In this document: in pieces, positions 24,667-33,557 of the stretch
Layout: each line of letters opens with the position of its first letter
How positions within the stretch are numbered: the stretch's first letter is position 1
Assembly (NCBI GenBank): GCA_964356355.1
Contig: CAYHGX010000005.1
Location: 24,682-88,681 of the forward strand
Length of the DNA: 64,000 bases
Source: CAYHGX01 sp964356355
GTDB lineage: Bacteria; Patescibacteriota; Gracilibacteria; UBA1369; LOWO2-01-FULL-3
Direction: 5' to 3'
Made by a program: the position numbers and the translations under genes
The notes under the pieces: model-generated
The model's database searches: none
What the model was told of the DNA's origin: nothing
What the model saw: the letters and a program-made list of their open reading frames with translations, nothing else

Positions 24667-26678
24667 GCGACGGCTCTTATTAGGGCGGCGTGGTCGAAGG
24701 CCTTGATGGTGGTTTTTAATTTTTTGTAGCGGGCGAGTTTATCTTCCATGGAGTATGGCGGCTGAACTTCTGTGGCCTCTGGGGCTTGCGCTGGTTTGGC
24801 AGCAGTTTTTTTGGTGGACATTGATGCACCATAAAACTGTGCCCTTTTCTCATTTACGAAGTTAGAAACTTTCTCTCCCAACTGATCCAGGAAGGACTGA
24901 AGGGCAGGAAGTGCGCTCTTGAGTGTAGCAATCGCTTTTTGCAGCGTAGTGGTTGCAGTAGCCTCTGCAACAGCCTCTGTTTTTTCTTCCTCGGTAACTG
25001 CATCTTTTGGTACAGGATTTAGCTCGGTACCTTTGAGCAATCTGAGTTGTCTCAAAAGTTTGTTGTAGAGTTTGAAGTATTGAACAAACATACGGTCATA
25101 GTTCTCGGTATTAATATCTCGAGCTACCTCCTGGTTTTTGAGGAGGTCTTTTTGACTTTGTAACTCCTTCTCGAGATCGTCGGGATTGATGGTTTCCGGA
25201 GAGAGGGCGACGCGTTCGTAGGTAGCCTTAAGTCGATCCATTGAATGAACGGCCTTGGTGAGAACGTACATATTCATAAATTGGGTTGCAGCTGCGTGCT
25301 GATCACCATCATTTAGCGCCTTTATCGTGGCCTCAATGTGAACTATAAACTTTTGACTGAAAGACAATAATGGTTCGAAGGTCATTTTTGCGGCTTCGCC
25401 CTTCATGTATTCGAGGTTTCTGATCATTGCAGCCTTTTTATTCCAATTTAGAGGCTGGCTTGGGTTGAGGATGGAAAATGATCGATGTGTAGCCTCGACT
25501 TTTCTCAGGAATAAAGCCATTGGCTGGATATTTGAAGCACGGATTTGCTCAACTTTAATGGAGTCCTTGGCAAGGTATTCCCAGCTTTCTTCGATGGTTT
25601 GGAGACGGGCACCAAGATAGTCTTTGGCTCTTTCTATTTGGACTATCTTTGCCTGTGGATTGAAGCGACCTTTAATATCTTTGAGTGTGATGGCGCGTTT
25701 TACCATTTCCCTGAGCTTGATTTTATCTGGGTCATCAACATTTTCTAGTTGATCGATGCACTTGCCCATCGTTTCTGAAATTTTTTCTCGCGTCGCTGGA
25801 TCCAAATTTCTCCATGCGTCCAGATCTGCGATGATGGAGTTGAGCAGCTCTTCAATCATTTTCAGAATTCCAATTTCATCTTCGTAGCTTTTGTCGATCT
25901 CTTTTAGGCGAAGACTAGAGTCGTAAAGATCTGTTTTGAAAAGAGTTTTTGTCTTTTCTCTTTCGCCCTCGCGGCCTGTGTAAACATGCTGGGTGCCGAC
26001 TAAATACCCCTGTACGGTGCGCATGAGGCGGAAGTAGCGGCCCTGGGCGGGGTCTTTTTCGTCGGGCCGGCGGATCGGCTCTAGCGCCATGAGCATATCG
26101 CGAACGGCTTCAACTGCCTGATTTCTAAGTTCGCCACGCTGCACCATGTCGGCCCCTTTTGGTGGAAGGAATCTATCTAGGCCAAGATTTCTGAGCCTGG
26201 TATTGGTATTGCGGCGGGAATCAAGAATAACTCTACCCAGTGTAGCTGGATCATTGCCCTCTTCTCTTTTTTTAAGCGCTATGCGCTCTGTTGAATGGGA
26301 GCCAATGTCTATTACTGTTTTAGCCATGCTGCGCGGACTTGCATCATATTCTTCAGGAGTGGCGGGACCATATTGGGCCCAAAGTGGATTACCCTCCATT
26401 TGCCTTAGCTTAGAGCGGATTACTCCATGAAGAACCTTAATGCGGCGACCAATAGCCGCGTCGGTTCTTGGCTCCTGCCTTTCTCTGTCCTTATAGAAAA
26501 TATCAAATAATTCTCGGTCAACTTGGGGATTAGAGAATCTACCATGACCATCTCCTGTGCCATAGGCAGGATTTTGCTGGATATACTTATTGTAGTCGGA
26601 GGCAAATCCGGGAGAAAACCTATCTACCGTATCTACTGATTCGTTTGCTTCATTTTCCAAGTTTTCTGATGCCATCAT
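24663..26678 (-). CDS. Hypothetical 671-residue helical protein
   Basis: The protein is almost entirely alpha-helical and charged, with no signal peptide or membrane segment. Coiled-coil-like stretches lie at about 255-330, 400-470 and 480-540. A low-complexity Thr/Ala linker (about 565-585) and an Ala/Pro/Thr region (about 635-655) precede a basic C-terminus. It overlaps purD by 4 bases tail to tail. It is probably cytoplasmic or structural. I recognise no family and see no catalytic motif. Confidence 0.7.
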   Translation of the reverse strand: MMASENLENEANESVDTVDRFSPGFASDYNKYIQQNPAYGTGDGHGRFSNPQVDRELFDIFYKDRERQEPRTDAAIGRRIKVLHGVIRSKLRQMEGNPLWAQYGPATPEEYDASPRSMAKTVIDIGSHSTERIALKKREEGNDPATLGRVILDSRRNTNTRLRNLGLDRFLPPKGADMVQRGELRNQAVEAVRDMLMALEPIRRPDEKDPAQGRYFRLMRTVQGYLVGTQHVYTGREGEREKTKTLFKTDLYDSSLRLKEIDKSYEDEIGILKMIEELLNSIIADLDAWRNLDPATREKISETMGKCIDQLENVDDPDKIKLREMVKRAITLKDIKGRFNPQAKIVQIERAKDYLGARLQTIEESWEYLAKDSIKVEQIRASNIQPMALFLRKVEATHRSFSILNPSQPLNWNKKAAMIRNLEYMKGEAAKMTFEPLLSFSQKFIVHIEATIKALNDGDQHAAATQFMNMYVLTKAVHSMDRLKATYERVALSPETINPDDLEKELQSQKDLLKNQEVARDINTENYDRMFVQYFKLYNKLLRQLRLLKGTELNPVPKDAVTEEEKTEAVAEATATTTLQKAIATLKSALPALQSFLDQLGEKVSNFVNEKRAQFYGASMSTKKTAAKPAQAPEATEVQPPYSMEDKLARYKKLKTTIKAFDHAALIRAVA

Positions 26679-26761
26679 TGTTGTTTTAATGGTAGTGAAT
26701 TATAACATTTGACAGCTAATGCACAAGGAGTAGTATTTGGTTGGGCATGTAACTACATTGT

Positions 26762-26986
26762 ATGGCAACTTTTGATGGAATTATGGTTGCTATGTTGATA
26801 GGTTCAGTTGGGTTCTTTTTGCTCATACTGAATCGGCTTTTTGCGTACAATCGTATCTACAAATTCCCAGAGGATCGATACACTAAACTTTTCTGGGTTT
26901 TAACTAAGGAGCATGTACTGATGATTTATCTTTCCATGGTGATTGCACACCTATTACTTGGAGTGTGGTTTATAACAAAAATTTAG
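26762..26986 (+). CDS. Small membrane protein with two helices
   Basis: This 74-residue protein has two hydrophobic helices (about 6-26 and 52-72) joined by a basic/aromatic loop (FAYNRIYKFPEDRYTK). It lies 9 bases before the PH-like membrane protein and is probably co-transcribed with it. No family is recognised. Confidence 0.65.
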   Translation: MATFDGIMVAMLIGSVGFFLLILNRLFAYNRIYKFPEDRYTKLFWVLTKEHVLMIYLSMVIAHLLLGVWFITKI

Positions 26987-26995
26987 AGATTAAAT

Positions 26996-27634
26996 ATGAG
27001 TGAAGATTTTCCTAAATATTTCAGGGGGCAGCACCAAGGCGAAAAATTTATTACCTTTTTCCGTCATCATTGGTTTTATTTGTTGAAAGATTTTGTCTAT
27101 TTCATATTAATGATCTCTGGTACGGTTTTGGTTTTAACTAACTTTGGAATGATAAGTGCACTACTAGTTGGGAGCACTGCTATGAAGATGCTTTTTCTGA
27201 TCGTATTTAGTGTGGCGACAATCTACTTGCATAGATTTTTTTACAAGGTTTTTACACTATTTTTGGATACTGGCATTATCACCGATATTCGCATAATCGA
27301 TCACCAGAAGACTCTGTTATTTCGGGATACAATGGATTCAGTTGATATGGCGCAGATTCAAAATCTCGAAAAGGTTGAGGAGGGAATTCTGCCAAAAATA
27401 CTGAACTATGGGCATTTGAAAATTTTCTTAACTGCTTCCTCCTCTATAAAAACTTTCCATGATGTTCCGAATGCAGCCTATTACTTTAAGCTACTCAATA
27501 CACTAAAAGAGAACAGGCAGTATAAGTTGATTCGTGAACATGGAGGAACCAATATACCTATAGAGACACAGGCGGACGACGAGGCACTTGAGGCTAGTGA
27601 AACCTCAACGGGTTACCTGCACTACCGAAGCTAG
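26996..27634 (+). CDS. Bacterial PH-domain membrane protein
   Basis: The 212 residues comprise two membrane helices (about 30-52 and 58-82) then a bacterial PH-like domain (about 88-170) with the strand pattern LDTGIITDIRIIDHQKTLLF and a DSVDMAQIQNLE stretch, typical of YdbS/YdbT-like bPH_2 proteins. The role in other bacteria is poorly known, with links to membrane or stress functions. It pairs with the small membrane protein upstream and overlaps the tail of the TyrA-PheA gene by 4 bases. Confidence 0.75.
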   Translation: MSEDFPKYFRGQHQGEKFITFFRHHWFYLLKDFVYFILMISGTVLVLTNFGMISALLVGSTAMKMLFLIVFSVATIYLHRFFYKVFTLFLDTGIITDIRIIDHQKTLLFRDTMDSVDMAQIQNLEKVEEGILPKILNYGHLKIFLTASSSIKTFHDVPNAAYYFKLLNTLKENRQYKLIREHGGTNIPIETQADDEALEASETSTGYLHYRS

Positions 27635-29349
27635 TAGCAGCCGAGAATTTTTAAATAGGCAACCTTTTTCTTTAGCAGTTCGAGGATTTTTGAAACCTTA
27701 AGATCTTTGGGCGTGCCCTTGAAATCGAGATAGAAGAGGTAATCACCGAAATGGGATTTTGTGGGACGGGATTCGATTCTAGTGAGGTTAATTTTGGCGG
27801 TGGCAAAGTCTTGAAAAACGGAAGAGAGACTACCGGGCGAGTCCTCATCAAAGTGAAAAACGATGGCAGTGGCCGTGGCGGATTCCGGAATCTGCTGGAC
27901 GAAAAATTGGCCCTTTTTGATTAGGTAAAACTTAGTGAAATTTTCGGGATTGTCTTGAATATTTTGTGCGAGAATTTTTAGATTTAAGTGAGAGGTGGCG
28001 GCGGCTGGTGAAGTAATGACGGCGAGGTGGGGATCGGCTGAGTGAAGGAGAGTTTGAAGGGCCGCCGACGTTGAGGAGGCGGCCTCTTTTGTTGCTTTTG
28101 AAAAGTGCTTTTGCAAATATTTGCGACATTGGCTTAGCGCCTGTGAGTGTGAAATTATTTTTTTAATATCTGATTTCTTTGTAGCGTTAAGTGTAACTAG
28201 GCAATGGTCGATTGGAAGTTCGATTTCACCTTCAACGTGTACCTTTCTTTCAAAAAGGTTATCAAGGGTTTCTCTTACTGTACCCTCGAGCTTGTTTTCT
28301 ACTGGCACAATCCCCTCCTTTACATTGCCTTTTTCCACAAGTTCGAAAACTTCTGAAATTTCGCGGCAGTAAAATTTATTCAGTGAGCTTTTAGTGGTAT
28401 CTAGGTATTTGGTGGCAGCGGCATCACTGAAGGAGTGGGCCGGACCGAGCAGAGCGAGGTGCGATGAGGTGGGAGAAACTACTTTTGGTTGATCCGGTTT
28501 ACCTGAATTAAGTATCTCCCTGGAAGTAAGAAGACAATCAATTAAATGGCTGGTGTCCTTGTAGGCAGAATCGAGGTGAGTTTTAAAAAACTTACGGTCC
28601 TTTTCGAAGTACTTTTGAAATCCCTTCAAATCTTTTTTTGCCACAATCTTGTAAAGTTCATCTGTGCTCTTGCGGAAATTTTTCAAAGAGGCCAAAGAAA
28701 CCGGATTTTGGATCTGAATATTGCCGTAAAGTGCAGAATCTTGAGCAAAAATTCTGGCTGCAAGAAGGATCTTCAGTTCAGAGGCCTTGCCTGTAAATTT
28801 GAGTAACTTTTCCAGTGGCATCTTGCTGCGACGAAGTGCGTCGCCAAAAACGATTTCAGTGAAGTGCACGAGCCCTTGGGCGATATTCATGGTTTTATCG
28901 TGATCCTTGGCTGACATGTGCTCAATCTTTACCTGGTTCTCTTTTAGAAAGGTTTCTAACCACTCACTCCATTTGCCGGATTTTTTGGTACGACAAAGGA
29001 TCACGGTTTGACCTGGGATGGGGTTGGTGGAACCAAACATAGGATGAAGGCCGAGCACCTCATTTTTTCCTTTGAGCATTGCCTTTACTGGCTCTGCCTT
29101 TACGGAAGTAAGGTCCATAATTGCGCTGCCGTTTTTGAGATACGGAAGCACTTGGGAAATTATTTTTTCGGTTACCATTATTGGAACAGAAACAATAGTA
29201 ATGTCTGCTTGGCTGGCCAGCTTTTCATTGGAAATAGTGGTGCCTAAATCAGAAACGAGAACTTTAATATTCCTCTCACGAAAAAAATCGGCAAAGAGCT
29301 TTCCCATCTGGCCCTTACCGCCGATTATTCCTATGAGAGGGGGCTTCAT
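27631..29349 (-). CDS. Fused prephenate dehydrogenase - prephenate dehydratase (TyrA-PheA)
   Basis: The 572 residues hold three domains. Residues 1-285 are a prephenate dehydrogenase: Rossmann GIIGGKGQMG, DLTSVK, GLHPMFGS. Residues about 297-475 are a prephenate dehydratase: LGPAHSFSDAAA, GIVPVENKLEGTVRETLDNL. The rest is an ACT regulatory domain with the ESRP motif that binds phenylalanine. It would make both 4-hydroxyphenylpyruvate and phenylpyruvate. In most bacteria these are separate or fused to chorismate mutase, and no mutase domain is visible here. It lies 2 bases downstream of the YtxH-like gene. Confidence 0.9.
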   Translation of the reverse strand: MKPPLIGIIGGKGQMGKLFADFFRERNIKVLVSDLGTTISNEKLASQADITIVSVPIMVTEKIISQVLPYLKNGSAIMDLTSVKAEPVKAMLKGKNEVLGLHPMFGSTNPIPGQTVILCRTKKSGKWSEWLETFLKENQVKIEHMSAKDHDKTMNIAQGLVHFTEIVFGDALRRSKMPLEKLLKFTGKASELKILLAARIFAQDSALYGNIQIQNPVSLASLKNFRKSTDELYKIVAKKDLKGFQKYFEKDRKFFKTHLDSAYKDTSHLIDCLLTSREILNSGKPDQPKVVSPTSSHLALLGPAHSFSDAAATKYLDTTKSSLNKFYCREISEVFELVEKGNVKEGIVPVENKLEGTVRETLDNLFERKVHVEGEIELPIDHCLVTLNATKKSDIKKIISHSQALSQCRKYLQKHFSKATKEAASSTSAALQTLLHSADPHLAVITSPAAATSHLNLKILAQNIQDNPENFTKFYLIKKGQFFVQQIPESATATAIVFHFDEDSPGSLSSVFQDFATAKINLTRIESRPTKSHFGDYLFYLDFKGTPKDLKVSKILELLKKKVAYLKILGCY

Positions 29350-29351
29350 GT

Positions 29352-29723
29352 TTATTTCGTAACTCTCTTCACAACTTTTTTCACCGCCTTTTTAGCCTTC
29401 TTTACTGTCTTTTTTGCTTCTGGCGATTCAACTGCTTTTTTCGCCTTTCCATAAACAGTTTTCGCACCAGCAACGCCCTTTTTTATCGCCTTTTTAACCT
29501 CGGGGTTTTCACTGATTTTCTTGTATGTTTTTACTGCTGTTTCTTCTATGTCCTTGCCCATTTCAGTCATTGTATCTTTTATAATCCCAAGGCCATTGCC
29601 GCCAGCTTTAATATCTTTCTTGAGTTTTGTGCGAGTTTCGTCGCCTTTTTTAGGAGCAAAAAGTACACCTAAAGCTGTACCAGCGAGCACGCCAGCAAAT
29701 AATGATTTCAAGCCTTTTAACAT
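29352..29723 (-). CDS. YtxH-like protein with histone-H1-like basic tail
   Basis: The protein has 123 residues. The N-terminal hydrophobic stretch FAGVLAGTALGVLFAPKKGDE is the YtxH/gas-vesicle-like signature, a membrane-associated helix with an APKKG turn. Residues 75-123 are almost only Lys, Ala and Val (KKAKKAVKKVVKR), like eukaryotic H1 or bacterial H1-like tails. That tail could bind nucleic acid or polyanionic polymer. This is inferred from composition only. Confidence 0.75.
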   Translation of the reverse strand: MLKGLKSLFAGVLAGTALGVLFAPKKGDETRTKLKKDIKAGGNGLGIIKDTMTEMGKDIEETAVKTYKKISENPEVKKAIKKGVAGAKTVYGKAKKAVESPEAKKTVKKAKKAVKKVVKRVTK

Positions 29724-29809
29724 GGGAATGAGGTTATTTTGTTTGACTGAATTTTAGCAGTTTTTACTACGTGGGAGCAAGAACTTAATCGGAAGTTCTG
29801 TGGTGAAGA

Positions 29810-30436
29810 TTAGGATTTATTCCAAGGAAGCCCTTTCCTCAAACCGGCAAGTGCTTGGCTGAGGCGTGATCTTGCAGCTGCTTGTGGGACGGCAATCTCT
29901 GGATCGGGCTGGGCGCTTGCGGGTTCGGCATCTGCGGATTCGGTGACGGATGGGGACGTGAACTCTGCAGGTGGAGTTGGAAATTGGTGGTAAATACGGA
30001 CGGGGTCTGTGGCTGAGGCAAATTGAAATCCTGATTGGGCGGTGGTAGTTGAAAGTATTCCTCTACCAACACTGTCATCTGGCTGAAGTACCTGGAGGCT
30101 TCCTTCAGTTAGGAATAATTGGCCATTGATTGGCCTTATGGTATTACCCTTTCCGTAAGTACCCTCAACTTCATAAAGTACAACCACTCCATTCTTTCCA
30201 TCTTGAACATCCCTGATGTTGAGTACTAACGAGGCCACCTCTCCTTTTTTAACATCTCTATCGGCAGCGCGGTGGATTGTGAGGCTATCCCCTGTTTTTA
30301 CTGTGCCTTTATTTCTGAGTAATTCATACCTTATTTCTCGTGAGCTTATTCCGCTCTCAGGAGAGGCTGTTAATTTGGCAGCTTCGAAGAGAGTGTTAAC
30401 ATCTGGGCTTTCTGTGGGTGCAGTTTCAAGAGGCAT
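29810..30436 (-). CDS. Hypothetical protein
   Basis: The protein has 208 residues with no signal peptide or membrane helix. Residues 30-130 look beta-rich (VASLVLNIRDVQDGKNGVVV). Residues 145-190 are a Pro/Ala/Ser/Glu-rich low-complexity region, and the C-terminus is basic. It lies 14 bases downstream of the SLH gene on the same strand, possibly co-transcribed, although it has no export signal of its own. No family is recognised. Confidence 0.6.
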   Translation of the reverse strand: MPLETAPTESPDVNTLFEAAKLTASPESGISSREIRYELLRNKGTVKTGDSLTIHRAADRDVKKGEVASLVLNIRDVQDGKNGVVVLYEVEGTYGKGNTIRPINGQLFLTEGSLQVLQPDDSVGRGILSTTTAQSGFQFASATDPVRIYHQFPTPPAEFTSPSVTESADAEPASAQPDPEIAVPQAAARSRLSQALAGLRKGLPWNKS

Positions 30437-30450
30437 CGAATTTCTGTTAA

Positions 30451-31797
30451 TTAAATATTGGAGTAACGGTATAGCATATCGGCCATTGAGGCGCGAGTCA
30501 TGGCATAACCGGGATAAAGATAAACATCACTGTTTGTAAGATGTTTGTCGCGGGTATACCAGGCAAAACTGAGGTACCATTTGGTGTCCGCGGTATTTGG
30601 TGTGTCGTAATATGGCTGACCGTAGGTATTCGAAGGGATAACAATGTGATCTTTAACCATCGCAGCATTTAACAACATAGTAATCGCCTCAATGCGGGAG
30701 ACCTGATTATTTGGACGGAAGGTGCCATCGGAATAGCCACGGACAATGCCAAGGTCGATAGCGGCCTTGAGATATTCAGAATACCAGTCATATTGTGCAA
30801 CATCACTGAAATTGAGAAATTCGCCGTGATAATCCTGGGTGTTAATGTTTAGGGTTTCGATAATCACTTTGAGAGCTTCAGCGCGGGTGATGGCTTTTTC
30901 TGGACCAAAAGAGCTATCGGAATAACCTTCAAAGATGCCATTATCCTTGGCCCAAAGGATGGAGTCGCATAGGTTGTAATCTTTTGAAACGTCTTTAAAA
31001 TCGCCACATTTGCCTGCAGGATTTTTCGCAGTGTAACTATCTTGGATTTCAAAATTGCCAAATTCAACATCCTTGCCTTTGGAATTTGCAGCAATTAATT
31101 TATAGGTGTAGATACCGTCCTCTACCTGATCGCCGTATTTATCTTCACCGTTCCAATATAGTTCGGATTGTCCGCCGGAGAGGCTATTTTCTGTGACTGG
31201 TGTTGCTATTACCTCGTCGTCTAGGCGAATTTCGAGGGTAACATCGGCATCACGATCGAGCTTGAAATCAATATTGAGATTGTTGTACTGAGGAAAATAT
31301 GGAAGATCTTGAATTTCATCACGCGTGATATTTGGCTTGCCGGTTGATTTTTCTTCCTCAGCCACCTGGATATCGCCAGTGGCTGAGTCGTTGCCTTTGG
31401 AGTTTTCGGCAGAGATTTTATAGGTGTAAACATCGGTTTCAACACCATCTCCGTCCCACTCAGCGGCATAGGTGCCTGCATCTAGGTTTTGTTCGTCGTA
31501 AATCGTGTCGATCTTTTTGGCATTGCGATAGATGGTAATTTTCGTGTCGGCGTCTTCACTGAGGGTAAAAACGATCTGTGTAATTTCGTTGATGCCGGGA
31601 TCGAAGGCGTCTTTGGTTGCAAAAACATTTGTAAGGCGTGGTGCAGACAGGCTGCTGGAGTAGCTGTTTGAGCCATTGTTAGAGCCGGAATCTTGATATT
31701 CGTCCTTTAGAGTTGGGTGCATGGCAGAGGCGAAAACGGTTGCGGAATTGGCAACAAGGATCGTTGCTAAGAGGCTGATGAGAATTCGAGTTTTCAT
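30451..31797 (-). CDS. SLH-domain surface protein with two FlgD-like Ig modules
   Basis: The 448 residues comprise a signal peptide (1-24), a Ser/Asn-rich spacer, and two FlgD-type Ig modules (about 50-150 and 155-250) recognised by their AEWDGDG and YWNGEDKYGD centres followed by DxYTYKI strands. Three SLH repeats follow (about 265-440, motifs GYSDSSFGPEKAITRAE, GYSDGTFRPNNQVSRIE, YPGYAMTRA). It is a smaller relative of the two large surface proteins at 54858 and 57643, with the SLH repeats at the C-terminus as in those. It is a probable S-layer-associated protein. Confidence 0.88.
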   Translation of the reverse strand: MKTRILISLLATILVANSATVFASAMHPTLKDEYQDSGSNNGSNSYSSSLSAPRLTNVFATKDAFDPGINEITQIVFTLSEDADTKITIYRNAKKIDTIYDEQNLDAGTYAAEWDGDGVETDVYTYKISAENSKGNDSATGDIQVAEEEKSTGKPNITRDEIQDLPYFPQYNNLNIDFKLDRDADVTLEIRLDDEVIATPVTENSLSGGQSELYWNGEDKYGDQVEDGIYTYKLIAANSKGKDVEFGNFEIQDSYTAKNPAGKCGDFKDVSKDYNLCDSILWAKDNGIFEGYSDSSFGPEKAITRAEALKVIIETLNINTQDYHGEFLNFSDVAQYDWYSEYLKAAIDLGIVRGYSDGTFRPNNQVSRIEAITMLLNAAMVKDHIVIPSNTYGQPYYDTPNTADTKWYLSFAWYTRDKHLTNSDVYLYPGYAMTRASMADMLYRYSNI

Positions 31798-31851
31798 AAG
31801 TTGTGTATGAGAAAAAATAGAACGTAAAGTAACACAGTTTCATGCGGCTGG

Positions 31852-32436
31852 TCAAGCTTGATTTAATAATGTAATTCCGAGCTTTTTCAACATTTTGCGA
31901 AGACGGTAGAGAGGCAGGCCTACAACGTTGAAGTAGTCACCTTCTATTTTTTTGATATAGAGGGCGCCGACGCCTTGTATGGCGTAGCCCCCTGCTTTAT
32001 CGGCGCCCTCACCGGAAGCGATGTAGGCTTCAATTTCTTTTTCTTCAAGCCGGTCCATGGTTACTAAAGTTGTTTCGATGGCGGTTAAACATTTATGAGC
32101 CTTTGTATCCATGATACAAATTGCTGTTAGAACCCTTTGTGTGGTGCCACTTTGAAGGCGGAGCAGGCGCACGTGGTCTGCGTGGTCTTTGGGCTTGCCG
32201 AGACAGTGTTCCCCTACTGCCACGATGGTATCGGCGCCGATTACAAGTGAATCGCGATAATGGCGGCCCACCTCCTGAGCCTTACCGATGGCGTTGTGGA
32301 GAGCTAAGTCCTCTGGAGTTAAATGTGTATCCTTTTCTGTGAAGTCACTGGAATGCACTATAAAGTCGAGTCCGATGGAGTCTAGAAGCTCTTTTCTGCG
32401 TGGGCTGGCTGAGGCAAGAATGATTTGTTTGTGCAT
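31852..32436 (-). CDS. maf: Maf-family nucleoside triphosphate pyrophosphatase
   Basis: The protein has 194 residues with the Maf motifs: ILASASPRRKELL at 6-18 (Ser-x-Ser-Pro-Arg-Arg), VIGADTIVA at about 66-74, LGKP, and AGGYAIQGVGA near 148-158. Maf proteins hydrolyse non-canonical or modified nucleotides such as dTTP/UTP derivatives to monophosphates. It has standard length. It is divergent from rpsT. Confidence 0.93.
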   Translation of the reverse strand: MHKQIILASASPRRKELLDSIGLDFIVHSSDFTEKDTHLTPEDLALHNAIGKAQEVGRHYRDSLVIGADTIVAVGEHCLGKPKDHADHVRLLRLQSGTTQRVLTAICIMDTKAHKCLTAIETTLVTMDRLEEKEIEAYIASGEGADKAGGYAIQGVGALYIKKIEGDYFNVVGLPLYRLRKMLKKLGITLLNQA

Positions 32437-32442
32437 TTATGA

Positions 32443-32471
32443 TTGACTTAATGGTGACGTTATCTTAGAAT
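32443..32471 (+). promoter_or_regulatory. Promoter upstream of rpsT
   Basis: TTGACT and TAGAAT are separated by 17 bases, 33 bases before the rpsT start codon. Confidence 0.6.
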
Positions 32472-32504
32472 CGCACAGCAAATTATCATATTAAATATCA
32501 GAAA

Positions 32505-32873
32505 ATGCCAGTAATTAAGTCCGCAAAAAAGCAAATGCGCCAAAATGCTAAGCGCAGAGCACGAAATGTCCCTGTGAGAAGTGAGCTAAAAACTGTTGTA
32601 AAAAATCAGTTGGCTAGAATTAAAGATGGAAAAGTGGAAGAGGCGGTTAAATTTATGGCAATGGCTTACAGCGTAATTGATACTGCTGTTAAGAAACAAA
32701 TTATTCACAAAAACAACGCGGCTCGAAAGAAATCTCTTTTGGCTAGAAATTTGAATGACTTGGTAACTAAGACCGGCCACAAGGCTGCCGAGGGAGAAAA
32801 AGCTACTCCAAAGAAGACAGCTAAAAAGGCCCCAGTGAAAAAGGCTGCTGCGAAAAAAGAGAAGGCTGCATAA
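32505..32873 (+). CDS. rpsT: Small ribosomal subunit protein bS20 with extended tail
   Basis: The protein has 122 residues. The first 85 or so match S20: MPVIKSAKKQMRQNAKRRARN, then HKNNAARKKSLLARNLN. S20 binds 16S rRNA at the base of the body. The last 35 residues are a Lys/Ala/Pro repeat (KKTAKKAPVKKAAAKKEK) absent from most S20 proteins, which are about 85-90 residues. The tail may contact rRNA. Confidence 0.93.
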   Translation: MPVIKSAKKQMRQNAKRRARNVPVRSELKTVVKNQLARIKDGKVEEAVKFMAMAYSVIDTAVKKQIIHKNNAARKKSLLARNLNDLVTKTGHKAAEGEKATPKKTAKKAPVKKAAAKKEKAA

Positions 32874-32885
32874 GCTTGATAGATC

Positions 32886-33533
32886 ATGAATAACAAAATT
32901 CCTCCGAGTGTGAATCACAGAGAGGGATTTTTTTTGCTTAAGTTGAGGTTTCTGTGGAAGATTTTGTGGGGACGGACGCGGGGCGCGGATGCCTTTTTGG
33001 ATAGGTTTGCAGACTTTGATGTGGTGGAACTTAGGAGGTTAACTGGGAAGAGGCTTTTGAATTTGATTGTGGACATTGATGGCTGTATCGCGCCAGGCTA
33101 CGGTGAGATTTTGCCTGAGAATATTGAAAAAATCAGGGAACTGATTGGGCAGGGCGTGGGCGTGGGGATTTATTCCAATGCGAGCTTGGTTGAGCGCTTG
33201 AAACCTTTGGCCGATCTTGGAGTGGAAATTTATGATGGCAAATATCCAAAGCCCATGGCTGAGGGCTTTTTGGAGGCCTGCGAGGAGTTTGGATTTGGGC
33301 CCGCCGTGACTTGGATGATCGGAGATAACCCGGCCACTGACGGCGGGGCCGTAGGCGTGCTGGAAGGCATGGCTTTTGTGAAGCCGATAAAACAGAATAG
33401 CAAAATCCTGGATTGGAGGAAGAGACTAAGCCTGGTAGTACAAAAGACTTTAAGGGCAGTTGCTCTTTGGATCACACGAGTTGGCAACAAAAACCTGCTT
33501 ACTTCAGAGGATTTGGTAACAATTAAACAGTAG
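32886..33533 (+). CDS. HAD-superfamily phosphatase, YqeG-like
   Basis: The protein has 215 residues. The catalytic motif I is IVDIDGCIAP (residues about 61-70), motif II is GIYSNAS, and motifs III-IV are GKYPKP and MIGDNPATDGGAV, the typical YqeG/TIGR01668 arrangement. YqeG-type proteins are HAD phosphatases of unclear substrate. It lies 12 bases after rpsT. A broken copy of its 3' part lies at 34661-34858, next to a MITE. Confidence 0.88.
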   Translation: MNNKIPPSVNHREGFFLLKLRFLWKILWGRTRGADAFLDRFADFDVVELRRLTGKRLLNLIVDIDGCIAPGYGEILPENIEKIRELIGQGVGVGIYSNASLVERLKPLADLGVEIYDGKYPKPMAEGFLEACEEFGFGPAVTWMIGDNPATDGGAVGVLEGMAFVKPIKQNSKILDWRKRLSLVVQKTLRAVALWITRVGNKNLLTSEDLVTIKQ

Positions 33534-33557
33534 CAGACTGCTGGTGATAATTGTTGA

